The notes under the pieces were generated by a model that saw only the letters and a list, made by a program, of their open reading frames with translations, ran no database searches and was not told where the DNA came from. Of a DNA stretch of 64,000 nt, positions 43,424 through 52,678 are shown in pieces. Position numbers and translations under genes: made by a program. Source of the DNA: Rahnella inusitata_A (lineage in GTDB: Bacteria > Pseudomonadota > Gammaproteobacteria > Enterobacterales > Enterobacteriaceae); the NCBI RefSeq assembly GCF_965118895.1, contig NZ_CBCPJJ010000027.1, forward strand, positions 1 to 64,000. The letters run 5' to 3'. The stretch's first letter is position 1; each line of letters starts with the position of its first letter.

Positions 43424-43444
43424 CAGGAAATGTTTCCACGTATA
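43424..43444 (-). repeat. Right copy of the 21-bp inverted repeat
   Basis: Exact reverse complement of 41982-42002, about 200 bp upstream of the efflux gene start. The 1.46-kb unit between the copies holds one gene plus its promoter region and no transposase. No target-site duplication is visible outside the repeats. Confidence 0.85.
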
Positions 43445-43501
43445 AAGTATGTTGTAACTAAGTAAGTGCGATAACCTTTTAAGTGAGAAAACGAGCGTGA
43501 A

Positions 43502-45304
43502 TCAGCGGATTTGCACGAAGTGGCCGTCGCTGACTTCGCGATAATGGCGTGCGGGTGGCTGATACGTCGCCGGGCGCAGCGGACTGGCGAGTTCTTCCGG
43601 AACGTCGGGGCGTTTGCGGCGGATATTCGGATCCGGCACCGGCACGGCGGCCAGCAGTTTGCGGGTATAGGCGTGTTGCGGATTTTCAAAAATATCGGCG
43701 CGGGAGCCGATTTCGACGATTTCACCCAGATACATCACGGCAACGCGATGGCTGATGCGTTCAACCACGGCCATATCGTGGGAGATAAACAGGTACGCCA
43801 GACCCAGCTGTTGCTGGAGATCGAGCATCAGATTGATGACCTGCGCTTTCACTGAAACATCCAGCGCTGAAACCGCTTCATCGGCAATAATAAGTTTGGG
43901 TTGCAGCGCCAGAGCGCGCGCGATGCAGATCCGCTGACGCTGTCCGCCGGAAAACTGATGCGGAAAACGCGTTGCCATATTGCTTTGCAACCCGACCTGT
44001 TCAAGCAACTGCGCCACGCGAATTTTTGCGCTGACGGCATCGTGCAGCCCCAGGCTTATCATCGGTTCAGCAATCGCCTGCCCGATGCGCATGCGCGGAT
44101 TCAGGCTCTCAAACGGATCCTGAAAAATCATCTGCGCCTGCGTGCGGATCTCTGCCAGATGCGCCCGGTCTGCGCGACGTATATCCTGGCCAGTAATCAG
44201 CACAGTGCCGGAAGTGGCTTCGGTCAGCCGTAAAATCGTGCGCCCGGTGGTCGATTTTCCACAGCCGGACTCCCCGACCAGCGAGAGCGTTTCGCCCGGT
44301 TGCAGGCTGAAAGAGAGATCTTCCACCGCATGCACGCGCGCAGACACGCGGCGCAACAGACCGGATTTCACATCGAATCGGGTGACAAGATTTTTGACAT
44401 CCAGCACCGGCTGCCCCGGACGCAGGGTATCGACAGAATCTGCCACCGGCAGCGGTTCGCCCGTGTGCATATCCATCAGTGGAAATCGTTTGGGTAAGGC
44501 GATACCGGTCATCGCGCCGAGACGCGGTACCGCTGCCAGCAGCGCCCGCGTATAGCTGTGCTGTGGAAGATGGAAAATTTCCCGCGTGGTCGCCTGTTCC
44601 ACCGCTTCGCCCTTGTGCATCACCAGCGTGCGGTCAGCCACTTCGGCCACCACGCCCATATCATGGGTGATGAACAGCACTGACATCCCTTCTTCTTCCT
44701 GCAACGATTTTATCAGCGCGAGGATCTGCGCCTGGATGGTGACATCCAGCGCGGTGGTCGGTTCGTCAGCAATCAGCAAACGTGGATTACAGGCCAGCGC
44801 GATGGCGATCACCACCCGCTGACGCATTCCGCCTGAAAAGCTCAGTGGATATTCATTCAGCCGTGATGCAGCAGCAGGGATTCGTACTTTTTCCAGCAGG
44901 CGGACTGCTTCGGCTCGCGCAGTGGCGTCGTCCATCCCGCGATGACGCTTGAGCACTTCGGTGATCTGCACGCCAATTTTTAACACCGGATTCAGGCTGG
45001 TCATCGGTTCCTGAAAGATCATACCGATGCGGTTGCCGCGAATGCTTTGCATTTGTCTGGCGTTGAGGGCCAGTAAATTCTGACCGTCGAACATCACGCT
45101 GCCTGAGTAACGCGTTTGCCTGGCGTCCAGCAGCTGCATGATTGACATGGCGGTCACACTTTTACCGGAACCGGATTCCCCCACCAGTGCCAGCGTTTCT
45201 TTCGGGCCAATCGAAAAGGAAAGATCGCGCACCACGTTCAGCCATTCGCCATCCACCGAGAATGCGGTGTTGAGTTTTTCGATCTGTAACACCGGATCGC
45301 GCAT
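43502..45304 (-). CDS. Fused double ABC ATPase of a Dpp/Opp-type importer
   Basis: 600-aa protein with two complete ATPase halves. The first has Walker A GESGSGKSV, signature LSFSGGMRQRV and Walker B LLIADEPTTALD. The second has GESGCGKST, FSGGQRQRI and LIIADEAVSALD. Each half ends with an oligopeptide-type extension. The DppD-DppF fusion is as in GsiA and its relatives. It energises the two permeases encoded just upstream. Last gene of the seven-gene operon. Confidence 0.88.
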   Translation of the reverse strand: MRDPVLQIEKLNTAFSVDGEWLNVVRDLSFSIGPKETLALVGESGSGKSVTAMSIMQLLDARQTRYSGSVMFDGQNLLALNARQMQSIRGNRIGMIFQEPMTSLNPVLKIGVQITEVLKRHRGMDDATARAEAVRLLEKVRIPAAASRLNEYPLSFSGGMRQRVVIAIALACNPRLLIADEPTTALDVTIQAQILALIKSLQEEEGMSVLFITHDMGVVAEVADRTLVMHKGEAVEQATTREIFHLPQHSYTRALLAAVPRLGAMTGIALPKRFPLMDMHTGEPLPVADSVDTLRPGQPVLDVKNLVTRFDVKSGLLRRVSARVHAVEDLSFSLQPGETLSLVGESGCGKSTTGRTILRLTEATSGTVLITGQDIRRADRAHLAEIRTQAQMIFQDPFESLNPRMRIGQAIAEPMISLGLHDAVSAKIRVAQLLEQVGLQSNMATRFPHQFSGGQRQRICIARALALQPKLIIADEAVSALDVSVKAQVINLMLDLQQQLGLAYLFISHDMAVVERISHRVAVMYLGEIVEIGSRADIFENPQHAYTRKLLAAVPVPDPNIRRKRPDVPEELASPLRPATYQPPARHYREVSDGHFVQIR

Positions 45305-45306
45305 AA

Positions 45307-46224
45307 TCAGTCCTTATTCCTCGGGTTGAGAATGTCGCGTAAGGCATCACCGACTAAGTTGATTGCCACGATCAGCACCAGCAGCGTGATGCCAGGGAAA
45401 ACGCTGATCCAGTAATCACCGGACATCAGGTAATCGAACCCGTTGGCGATGAGCAATCCCAGCGAAGGTTCTGTGACGGGCAAACCAATGCCGAGAAACG
45501 ACAGCGTGGCCTCAAGCATAATCGCGTAGGCAATGCGCATGGTGGCGACGACGATCAGCGGCGGCAGGCAGTTGGGCAAAATATGGCGCAGGAGGATGCG
45601 CGAATTGGAGAGCGCCATGCTGCGCGCGGCGTCCACGTAACTGCGACGACGTTCCAGCAGCGCCGAGCCGCGCACGGTGCGCGCGTAGTACGCCCACTGC
45701 GTGACCACCAGCGCCAGAATAATTTTATCGACACCCTGCCCGAGCACGGCGAGCAGGATAAGTGCGATGAGGATCGGCGGGAAGCTCAGCTGAATATCAA
45801 CAATACGCATAATCAGCGCGTCAGTTTTGCCCCCCGCCCAGGCGCTGATAAGCCCAAGCAACGCGCCAATCGTCAGCGCAATCACCGCACTGGAAACACC
45901 AACCAGCAGGCTGGTGCGCATGCCGTACAGCATGGCGCTGAGTAAATCGCGCCCCTGATCGTCGGTCCCCAGCCAGTAAATCATACCGCTCAAGCTGGCT
46001 GAACCGGGCTTCAGGCGGCCATCCATAATATCAAGTTGCGATAAATCGTAGGGATTTTGCGGGGAGATCCACGGCGCGAGCACCGAGAGCAGAATGGCAA
46101 TGCCCAGAATAATCAGGCCACATAGCGAGAATTTGTTCCGCAGCAGCGCAGCAACAGTGTTGTAAAAAGCCGGGCGCGCCGACTGTGGCGTGGAGTTGCG
46201 GGAATGAACCGAGTTCGACGGCAT
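45307..46224 (-). CDS. ABC permease, DppC-type
   Basis: 305 aa with six membrane segments and the N-terminal OppC-type extension (LSVLAPWISPQNPYDLSQLD). The coupling loop is DAARSMALSNSRILLRHILPN. It overlaps the DppB-type gene by 1 bp and is 2 bp before the ATPase gene. Confidence 0.88.
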   Translation of the reverse strand: MPSNSVHSRNSTPQSARPAFYNTVAALLRNKFSLCGLIILGIAILLSVLAPWISPQNPYDLSQLDIMDGRLKPGSASLSGMIYWLGTDDQGRDLLSAMLYGMRTSLLVGVSSAVIALTIGALLGLISAWAGGKTDALIMRIVDIQLSFPPILIALILLAVLGQGVDKIILALVVTQWAYYARTVRGSALLERRRSYVDAARSMALSNSRILLRHILPNCLPPLIVVATMRIAYAIMLEATLSFLGIGLPVTEPSLGLLIANGFDYLMSGDYWISVFPGITLLVLIVAINLVGDALRDILNPRNKD

Positions 46225-47198
46225 CAGTCTTCGCCCCCCAGTCGCACGCGCGGGTCGACCAGCACGTAGAGCACATCCACCAGCAGGTTGATCAGGCTGA
46301 ACATCACCACGGTTATCATCAGGTATGCCAGAATCACCGGGCGATCGAGCACGGCGATGGAATCAATAATCAGCTTGCCCATACCCGGCCACGCATAAAT
46401 GGTTTCGGTAACGACGGCAAAGGCAATCAGCGAGCCGAGCTCCAGTCCTATGACGGTAATCAGCGGGATCAGCGTGTTTTTCAGGACGTGAACCAGCACG
46501 ATGCGGCTTTCGGATAAGCCTTTGGCGCGGGCAAAACGGATGAAATCTTGTTGCAGACATTCAAGCACACCGGCGCGGGTCAGGCGGATAATCAGGGAAA
46601 TTTTGAACAGCGCCAGATTGAACGCGGGAAGGATCAGATGCGCGAGTCCGTCGGCGGTAAAGAGACTGACAGGAACGCCGAAAACGTCCACCGTTTCGCC
46701 GCGCCCGGACGCCGGAAGCACCCCCAGCCTGACGCTGAACAGCATGATCATCATCAGCCCTATCCAGAACGTGGGCAGGCTGAAGCCGAGAATGGATACG
46801 GTCATGATGGTTTTCGACAGCCAGCCGTCCGGGCGCAAACCGGCGTAAAGGCCAAGCGGAATACCTATCACCAGCGCCAGCACAAACGCTACCAGCGCCA
46901 GTTCAAGGGTTGCGGGCATTCGCTGGAAAATCAGATGCAGCGCGGGCTGGTTGTAAATAAACGAGTTGCCCATATCGCCGTGCAGGGCATTGACCACGAA
47001 CAGACCGTATTGCTCCCACACCGGTTTATCAAGGCCGAAAGACTGGATCACGCCGAGGCGCTCAGCGGGAGTGGCGGTAGTACTGAGCAGGAGATCGACC
47101 GGATTTCCTACCAGATAAACACCTCCAAAAACCAGCAGCGACATCACGAACAGCGTCAGTAACGTTTGCCCGCAACGCCCCAGCAGGTAACGACTCAT
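46224..47198 (-). CDS. ABC permease, DppB-type
   Basis: 324 aa with six membrane segments. The start RYLLGRCGQTLLTLFVMSLLVF and the loop RFARAKGLSESRIVLVHVLKNTLIPLI are DppB/GsiC-like. It forms the heterodimeric channel with the DppC-type permease. The start overlaps the nucleoside hydrolase stop by 4 bp, so the hydrolases and transporter are one translational unit. Confidence 0.88.
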   Translation of the reverse strand: MSRYLLGRCGQTLLTLFVMSLLVFGGVYLVGNPVDLLLSTTATPAERLGVIQSFGLDKPVWEQYGLFVVNALHGDMGNSFIYNQPALHLIFQRMPATLELALVAFVLALVIGIPLGLYAGLRPDGWLSKTIMTVSILGFSLPTFWIGLMMIMLFSVRLGVLPASGRGETVDVFGVPVSLFTADGLAHLILPAFNLALFKISLIIRLTRAGVLECLQQDFIRFARAKGLSESRIVLVHVLKNTLIPLITVIGLELGSLIAFAVVTETIYAWPGMGKLIIDSIAVLDRPVILAYLMITVVMFSLINLLVDVLYVLVDPRVRLGGED

Positions 47199-48157
47199 GC
47201 CCGCTGTTCGCCATGATGTACGCCGTAGCGGGAAAGTACGCGGCGCAGCAAACTGAAGAAGCCGTATTCATCCACTTTTTGCATCACCAGCGCGTTCGGC
47301 GGCGTTGGCAGCTTGTTGTAGAAATCAGCATAGGTATAACCGGCAGTATTACCAGAAACTGCCACGCCGACGCGCGCTTTCTGGCCGGAGAACAGGCCGG
47401 GTTGCAACAGATAAGCGATGGTCGTCGCATCATGAACCGGTCCGCCTTCGCGGCCAAAACGGGTGAGATCGCTGCGATCAAACGCGCTCAGCAGCGCGGC
47501 GATGGATTCCCCCGGCCTGCCGCCGTCCTGTCTTATCGCTTCGATATCATCAGCACCGATCAGCGCCTGAAAAGTCATATCAAGCGGCATCACCACCAGC
47601 GGGACGCCGCTGTTGAACACTTTTTCGGCGGCGTGCGGATCGGCATACACATTGAATTCTGCCCACGGTACGCGATGTCCCAGCGCGGTAAATGCACAAC
47701 TCATGGTGACGATTTGCTCAATGCCGCGCGCGACGTCCGGGTGCATACCCAGCGCCAGCGCGAGATTGGTCATCGGGCCGATAGCGCATATTGTGATCGG
47801 ATCGTTATCGTGCGCCGCCTGTCTCAGCGTTCGCACCAGAAAATCGACGGCGTGTTCCGCCTGAGGTTGCAGTTCGCTGTCCGGCACCAACTCGTTGCTG
47901 AACGCGCCAATGTGAGCATATTTGCCATATACCTGATCACGCACCAGCGGGCCGGGCGCACCGGCATAAACCGGCGTTGAGGTTTTGCCCGACAGCGCGA
48001 CAATTTTGCAGGCATTGCGCAGGGTATCCTTTAGCGCCACATTTCCGGCAACCACCGTCACGCCCAATACCTCGAGTTCCGGTGAGGCTAACGCCAGCCA
48101 CAGAGCGATGGCGTCATCCACGCCGGGATCGGTATCAATAATGATGCGCTGGCTCAT
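47195..48157 (-). CDS. Inosine/uridine-preferring nucleoside hydrolase, copy 1
   Basis: 320-aa nucleoside hydrolase. The Ca-binding signature DTDPGVDD lies at about 6-13, with a further metal-binding region NVYADPHAAEKVF and VHDATTIAYLL near the C-terminus. These enzymes cut the N-glycosidic bond of ribonucleosides to ribose and base. The frame extends upstream to 48370, but the start at 48157 is where the fold begins. It overlaps the DppB gene by 4 bp. Confidence 0.87.
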   Translation of the reverse strand: MSQRIIIDTDPGVDDAIALWLALASPELEVLGVTVVAGNVALKDTLRNACKIVALSGKTSTPVYAGAPGPLVRDQVYGKYAHIGAFSNELVPDSELQPQAEHAVDFLVRTLRQAAHDNDPITICAIGPMTNLALALGMHPDVARGIEQIVTMSCAFTALGHRVPWAEFNVYADPHAAEKVFNSGVPLVVMPLDMTFQALIGADDIEAIRQDGGRPGESIAALLSAFDRSDLTRFGREGGPVHDATTIAYLLQPGLFSGQKARVGVAVSGNTAGYTYADFYNKLPTPPNALVMQKVDEYGFFSLLRRVLSRYGVHHGEQRA

Positions 48158-48161
48158 AGGG

Positions 48162-49112
48162 TCAGTTCCCGGCATAGCGTGAAAGTAGCTCATAAAACAG
48201 CATGAACACCTTTGCGGCATCCACGCGCGTGACGATATCAACATTCGGTGTCTGCCCGGACTTGTTGTACCAGTCCGCCACGGTTTGTCCCCTACATAAA
48301 TCACTGTTGTATTCGACAAACACCCGCGCTTTCTCGCTACCAAACAGTTCCGGCGCCAGGACATAGGCAATCACCAGCGGATCGTGCAACGGACCACCGC
48401 GTGAACCGTAACGGCGTATATCATTGCGATCCCAGAAGGCCATCAGTTCACCCAGCGGTTGAGAAATCCGCCCGGAAACATTGATGAATTTCGCCACGTG
48501 TTCCGGCGTGAGGATGACCTGATGCGTCGCGTCGAGCGGCAGAACCGTAATATTGAGTTCGCTGGAAAACACTACATGCGCGGCGTGCGGATCGGCCAGC
48601 ATGTTGAATTCGGAGGTCATGGTGCGGTTACCGGCTTCCCGGTATGCGCCACCCATCAGCACCACGCGGGAGATCCCCGCGGCGATCTGCGGCTTCATGC
48701 GCAGCGCCGTCGCCAGATTGGTCAGTGGCCCGAGCACACAAAGAGTCACCGGCTGATCATCACGAATCGCCTGCTCGCAGCTGTTAATCAGAAAATTGAC
48801 CGCGTGGAGCGGTTCAGGCTGTTTTTGCGGGGCGGGAAAGGCGGTATTGCCGAGGCCGTTTGCGCCATGGAACTGGCCGTGGATCGGTTCACGAAACATT
48901 GGCTGATGGCATCCGGCAAAGACCGGAATATCGGTTCTCTGCCCGAGCTCAGTGATTTGCAGCGCGTTACGTAACGTATCGGGCAACGGCTGATTACCGC
49001 ACACAGTGCAGATACCGAGGATATTCAGCTGCGGCGCAACGAACACGCTGAGCAGCGCAATCGCGTCATCGATACCGGGATCGCAATCAATAATAACGGG
49101 CAGCGTTTTCAT
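48162..49112 (-). CDS. Inosine/uridine-preferring nucleoside hydrolase, copy 2
   Basis: 316-aa nucleoside hydrolase with DCDPGIDD near the N-terminus, NMLADPHAAHVVF and LHDPLVIAYVL. It is a diverged paralog of the downstream copy and only 4 bp away from it, so the pair arose by an old tandem duplication or was assembled for two substrates, for example purine and pyrimidine nucleosides. Its ATG overlaps the DapA-type gene stop by 4 bp. Confidence 0.87.
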   Translation of the reverse strand: MKTLPVIIDCDPGIDDAIALLSVFVAPQLNILGICTVCGNQPLPDTLRNALQITELGQRTDIPVFAGCHQPMFREPIHGQFHGANGLGNTAFPAPQKQPEPLHAVNFLINSCEQAIRDDQPVTLCVLGPLTNLATALRMKPQIAAGISRVVLMGGAYREAGNRTMTSEFNMLADPHAAHVVFSSELNITVLPLDATHQVILTPEHVAKFINVSGRISQPLGELMAFWDRNDIRRYGSRGGPLHDPLVIAYVLAPELFGSEKARVFVEYNSDLCRGQTVADWYNKSGQTPNVDIVTRVDAAKVFMLFYELLSRYAGN

Positions 49113-49993
49113 AAGGCACCTACCGAACGTAATACTTCAGCGATTTCCTGACGCGCGGTGGCGTCGAGCGGAACCTGCGGCGCAAGAGGATCGCCCACGG
49201 CAAAACCCTGCAACTGCAATGCTGCTTTGATGCATCCGGCAATCGAATACTTAGCGAAGATTTCATTGATGCGCCACAGGGGACGCTGCAATTCCATCGC
49301 CTTTGTCCAGTCGCCTTGCTTTGCAGCGTTGTACAGCGCCAGACTTTGCTTTGGCACGATACACGCCGGGCCAGCCATCCAGCCGACGCCGCCAATCATC
49401 ATCACGCATACCGGAATGTGCGCCGACGCGGCAAAGACCTGCATCCGCCCCTGCGTGCGTTCGATGATCGACAACAGCCTGCCGGTGTTGGTTGAAGCAT
49501 CTTTAATATAGTTGATGTTTTCAACGTGGCTCAGCCGCTCAATAACCGGCAGGCTGAGATCAGAACGCTGGAACTGCGGATTGGTGTACAGCACGACCGG
49601 CAGCGTGCCCGCTGCGGTCGCGATGGCACGAAAATAGTCCTCGACGCCCTGATCGGGTATCGGGAAATAGGCTTCAAGAATAGCCAGAATACCGTCGACA
49701 CCCAGAGCGACATAACGAGCGGTTTGCGCTACGGCGTCCTGAATGGTGGTGGCTGCGACACCGGCAATCACCGGTACGCGGCCTCGAGCGGCTTCAACGA
49801 CTGTGTTAACCACCTCGGTGCGCTGTTCTGCACAGAGGTAAGCGAACTCACCTGTACTGCCCAGAGGCGTCAGACCCTGCACGCCGCTGTTAATCAGATG
49901 CTCAACCAGTGCGGTTAACACCGGTTTGTCTATCTGACCACCGTCGGTGACGGGGGAAACCAGATAGGGAAATACACCGCTAAAAGAAGTCAT
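49109..49993 (-). CDS. DapA/NanA-family aldolase or lyase
   Basis: 294-aa TIM-barrel lyase of the DHDPS/N-acetylneuraminate lyase family. The Schiff-base lysine is in NYIKDAS, the catalytic tyrosine in LYTNPQ, and GSTGEF is the carboxylate-binding loop. Members cleave or form 2-keto acids via pyruvate. It is unlikely to be the lysine-pathway DapA, given its place between a binding protein and nucleoside hydrolases. A keto acid derived from the imported compound is the probable substrate. Confidence 0.85.
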   Translation of the reverse strand: MTSFSGVFPYLVSPVTDGGQIDKPVLTALVEHLINSGVQGLTPLGSTGEFAYLCAEQRTEVVNTVVEAARGRVPVIAGVAATTIQDAVAQTARYVALGVDGILAILEAYFPIPDQGVEDYFRAIATAAGTLPVVLYTNPQFQRSDLSLPVIERLSHVENINYIKDASTNTGRLLSIIERTQGRMQVFAASAHIPVCVMMIGGVGWMAGPACIVPKQSLALYNAAKQGDWTKAMELQRPLWRINEIFAKYSIAGCIKAALQLQGFAVGDPLAPQVPLDATARQEIAEVLRSVGAL

Positions 49994-50086
49994 AGCTTCT
50001 CTCTCTTTGCTTAGAACAACCCTGGTGTTGGCGCTCTATTCCCGCGTGGGTTCGGTGTGCACTGTGTTCACGACGTCCCTTGGGAT

Positions 50087-51649
50087 TTATTTTTCGTGAA
50101 CAAAGTACGGTAACGTATAACCGTCGGAACGGCCAACGTAGGTATAAGGTGTTTTCATCGCCCAGGTATACGAGAGGAACAGTAACGGAATGGTGCCTTC
50201 GTCCTTCATCGCGATTTCTGTGGCTTGCTGTAACAATTTTTCACGGCTGGCGTCGTCAAGTGTCGAACGCGCCTTTGCCAGCGTTTTATCAAATTCCGGA
50301 TTTGAGTAGCGCCCGCGATTACCCTGTCCGCCGTTCGGCCCGAAAGTTTCGAGCAATGGCCCCAGCACGCCAGAGGCCTCACCGGTTTCAATCGCCGCGC
50401 CGCCCATGATCAGGCTGAAATCACGCTTTGACGCCCGTGAGAAATACACGCTGCCCGGCATGGTGACTACGTCGGTTTTGATCCCCACGCGGCTGAACAT
50501 CTGGCCCAGCGCCTGAGCGATTTTCGAATCATTCGGATAACGGTCATTCGATGCGTGGAACGTCAGGGTAAATCCGTCCGGATAACCCGCCTGCGCCAGC
50601 AGCTGCCTGGCTTTAGCCGGATCGTAAACCGGTGCGGCGATCGACGGCGCATAGCCGAAGTAGCCTTTTGGTACCAGTTGCGAGGCCGGAACGCCCTGCC
50701 CGTCCATAATCCGGTCGACGATCGCCTGACGGTTGATCGCCAGCGACATGGCTTCACGCACTTCACGTTTTTTTAGCGGATTACTGCCGTCAGGCCCTTT
50801 GGCGAACGGCGAGGCGTCGCGATCCTGATCCGGATGTAAATAGAGAATGCGGTTACCGGCAGCGGATTCCATATGCAGACTGGTCTGTTTCGCCAGGTCG
50901 CGACCATCGGCCGTCGGTACGCTTTCAATCACGTCCACGTCACCGGAGCGGATGGCGGCCACACGGGCACTCGGGTTTTTAAAGACGCGCAGCGTCACGT
51001 TATCCCACTGCGCTTTGCCGCCCCAGTATTGGTCGTTGCGCGCCAGAACGACATTGTCATCCGGCGTCCAGCTGACAAATTTGAATGGCCCGGTGCCGAT
51101 GACGTCTTTCCCTTCATTGAGAGTTTGCGACGGCACGTTCTCAAGCCGTGCCGGTAAAATGGCGACGCGGCTCAGGTTATTGAGTAAGAGGGGTGTTGGC
51201 GCTTTGGTGACAATTCTCACCGTTAAAGGATTTACTTCGGTGACATCCGCGATGTCATTGACGTACGGCGTGTACGCGCTCGGGCTGTTCTTCGAGGCCA
51301 GTGGTACGCGTTTGATGCTGGCGATCACATCTTTTGCCGTGAAATCACTGCCGTCGTGGAATTTTACACCGGGACGCAGGCTGAACTCCCAGGTGGTGTC
51401 ATTAATGACTTTCCACGACACCGCCAGCGCAGGTGTAATGTGTTGTTTTTCGTCCTGATTAACCAGCCCGTCGAAAATGCTGCGCGCCATGGCGCTGTTG
51501 GCACCGCCCACGTAAAACTGTGGATCCATTGACGTGGTTGATGCGGCAAGACCGATTTTCAGATCGGCGGCCTGTGCGAAAGAAGCTTGAAAAACAAACA
51601 GTGAGGCCAGTGCCGAGGAGAGCACTCCGGCCAAAACGGACTTTCTCAT
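50087..51649 (-). CDS. Periplasmic solute-binding protein, SBP_bac_5 family
   Basis: 520 aa with a Sec signal peptide (about 1-27, ending AQAA). The body includes DIADVTEVNPLTVRIV, IGTGPFKFVSWTPDD and DRYPNDSKIAQALGQMF, typical of peptide/nickel/glycoside-binding proteins. It is the first gene of the operon and supplies ligand to the two permeases. The family binds peptides, opines, glycosides and other polar compounds; the operon suggests a nucleoside or glycosyl-type ligand. Confidence 0.87.
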   Translation of the reverse strand: MRKSVLAGVLSSALASLFVFQASFAQAADLKIGLAASTTSMDPQFYVGGANSAMARSIFDGLVNQDEKQHITPALAVSWKVINDTTWEFSLRPGVKFHDGSDFTAKDVIASIKRVPLASKNSPSAYTPYVNDIADVTEVNPLTVRIVTKAPTPLLLNNLSRVAILPARLENVPSQTLNEGKDVIGTGPFKFVSWTPDDNVVLARNDQYWGGKAQWDNVTLRVFKNPSARVAAIRSGDVDVIESVPTADGRDLAKQTSLHMESAAGNRILYLHPDQDRDASPFAKGPDGSNPLKKREVREAMSLAINRQAIVDRIMDGQGVPASQLVPKGYFGYAPSIAAPVYDPAKARQLLAQAGYPDGFTLTFHASNDRYPNDSKIAQALGQMFSRVGIKTDVVTMPGSVYFSRASKRDFSLIMGGAAIETGEASGVLGPLLETFGPNGGQGNRGRYSNPEFDKTLAKARSTLDDASREKLLQQATEIAMKDEGTIPLLFLSYTWAMKTPYTYVGRSDGYTLPYFVHEK

Positions 51650-51753
51650 GCATTTAACCCTTAATTATTTTAGATTTTCAGGCAATGTGTGTCAGATCGT
51701 AAACAGGAGTCTAGGGGGTGGACATCTGAATTGAAAATTGTATTTTGTGTTAC

Positions 51754-51776
51754 ATCCATAAACAAATGTTATGGAT
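51754..51776. promoter_or_regulatory. Perfect inverted repeat in the SBP/LysR divergent promoter
   Basis: ATCCATAA-ACAAATG-TTATGGAT has 8-bp arms and a 7-bp spacer. It ends 11 bp before the LysR ATG in the 138-bp divergent spacer, the usual place of a LysR-type autoregulatory site. Confidence 0.65.
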
Positions 51777-51787
51777 CATGAGGACAT

Positions 51788-52678
51788 ATGACGAAAATTA
51801 ATCCCCGACAGGTAGAAGCTTTTCACAAAGTGATCCTCACCGGTAGCATTACAGCAGCAGCCAATATGATGAACATCACTCAGCCCGCGGTAAGCAGGCT
51901 CATCCGTGACTTTGAATATGCCGTCGATCTGAAGCTGTTTGACCGTGACGGACGCGGGCTGATCCCGCGCGACGACGCTATCAAGCTGTACCGCGAAGTG
52001 GAACGTTTGTACCTCGGGCTTGAACATATTTCGCGCATTGCGGAAGAGATCCGTCATTCCAAAGGCAGCGTGCTGCGCATAGGCACGGTTGCGGCGTTGT
52101 CTGCACTGTGCGTCGAACACATTTTGCCGCCGCTTGTCGAAACCATCGACGATATCTCTCTTTTTCTGGATATCGAAAGTACCACGCACATCACTGATGT
52201 GGTCACCAGCAATCAGTACGACGTCGGGTTTATTTTCGGCAAGCCCGATGTGAAGGGATTGCAGGCGGAAATGCTGGCACGGGCGAATGCCGTAGCAGTG
52301 ATGTCGCCGCGCCATCCGCTGGCGAAAAAGAACGTGGTAACCGCGAGCGATCTCACCCACTACCGCCCTATCATTCCAGGCCGCAAGACGCCGCTGCGGG
52401 AGCAACTGGATCAGGTGATGAGCCGTCAGGATCTCTATATGAACAATCCTATCGAAACATCGCTGAATAACTGCTGCGTCATGGCGGGGAACAATCTGGG
52501 AGTCGGCGTTGTGGATTTCATTACGGCACGCAGCCACAAAAGCGATCTGGTGATCAAACCTTTCACGCCGGACATCAGCATTGCCTATCTCGCCGTTTTC
52601 CCACCGCAGATCCCTAAAAGTCGTCTGGTGGAGCAAATTACGCTGGAAATGAAGATGCTGATTGAAGGGTATTTGTAA
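51788..52678 (+). CDS. LysR-family regulator of the nucleoside hydrolase operon
   Basis: 296 aa. The HTH reads GSITAAANMMNITQPAVSRLIRDFE, then LFDRDGRGLIPRDDA. This is the pattern of the NocR/OccR/ArgP-like opine and amino-acid regulators. The effector domain starts SVLRIGTVAAL. Divergent from the binding-protein gene, so probably the inducer sensor of the operon. The relation to opine-type regulators hints that the inducer may be a conjugated metabolite. Confidence 0.85.
   Translation: MTKINPRQVEAFHKVILTGSITAAANMMNITQPAVSRLIRDFEYAVDLKLFDRDGRGLIPRDDAIKLYREVERLYLGLEHISRIAEEIRHSKGSVLRIGTVAALSALCVEHILPPLVETIDDISLFLDIESTTHITDVVTSNQYDVGFIFGKPDVKGLQAEMLARANAVAVMSPRHPLAKKNVVTASDLTHYRPIIPGRKTPLREQLDQVMSRQDLYMNNPIETSLNNCCVMAGNNLGVGVVDFITARSHKSDLVIKPFTPDISIAYLAVFPPQIPKSRLVEQITLEMKMLIEGYL

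Noticed and set aside
51776..52636. 286-codon frame antisense to the LysR gene
   Set aside because: Shadow of a well-supported LysR gene on the other strand; the composition is His/Arg-rich as expected for such shadows.
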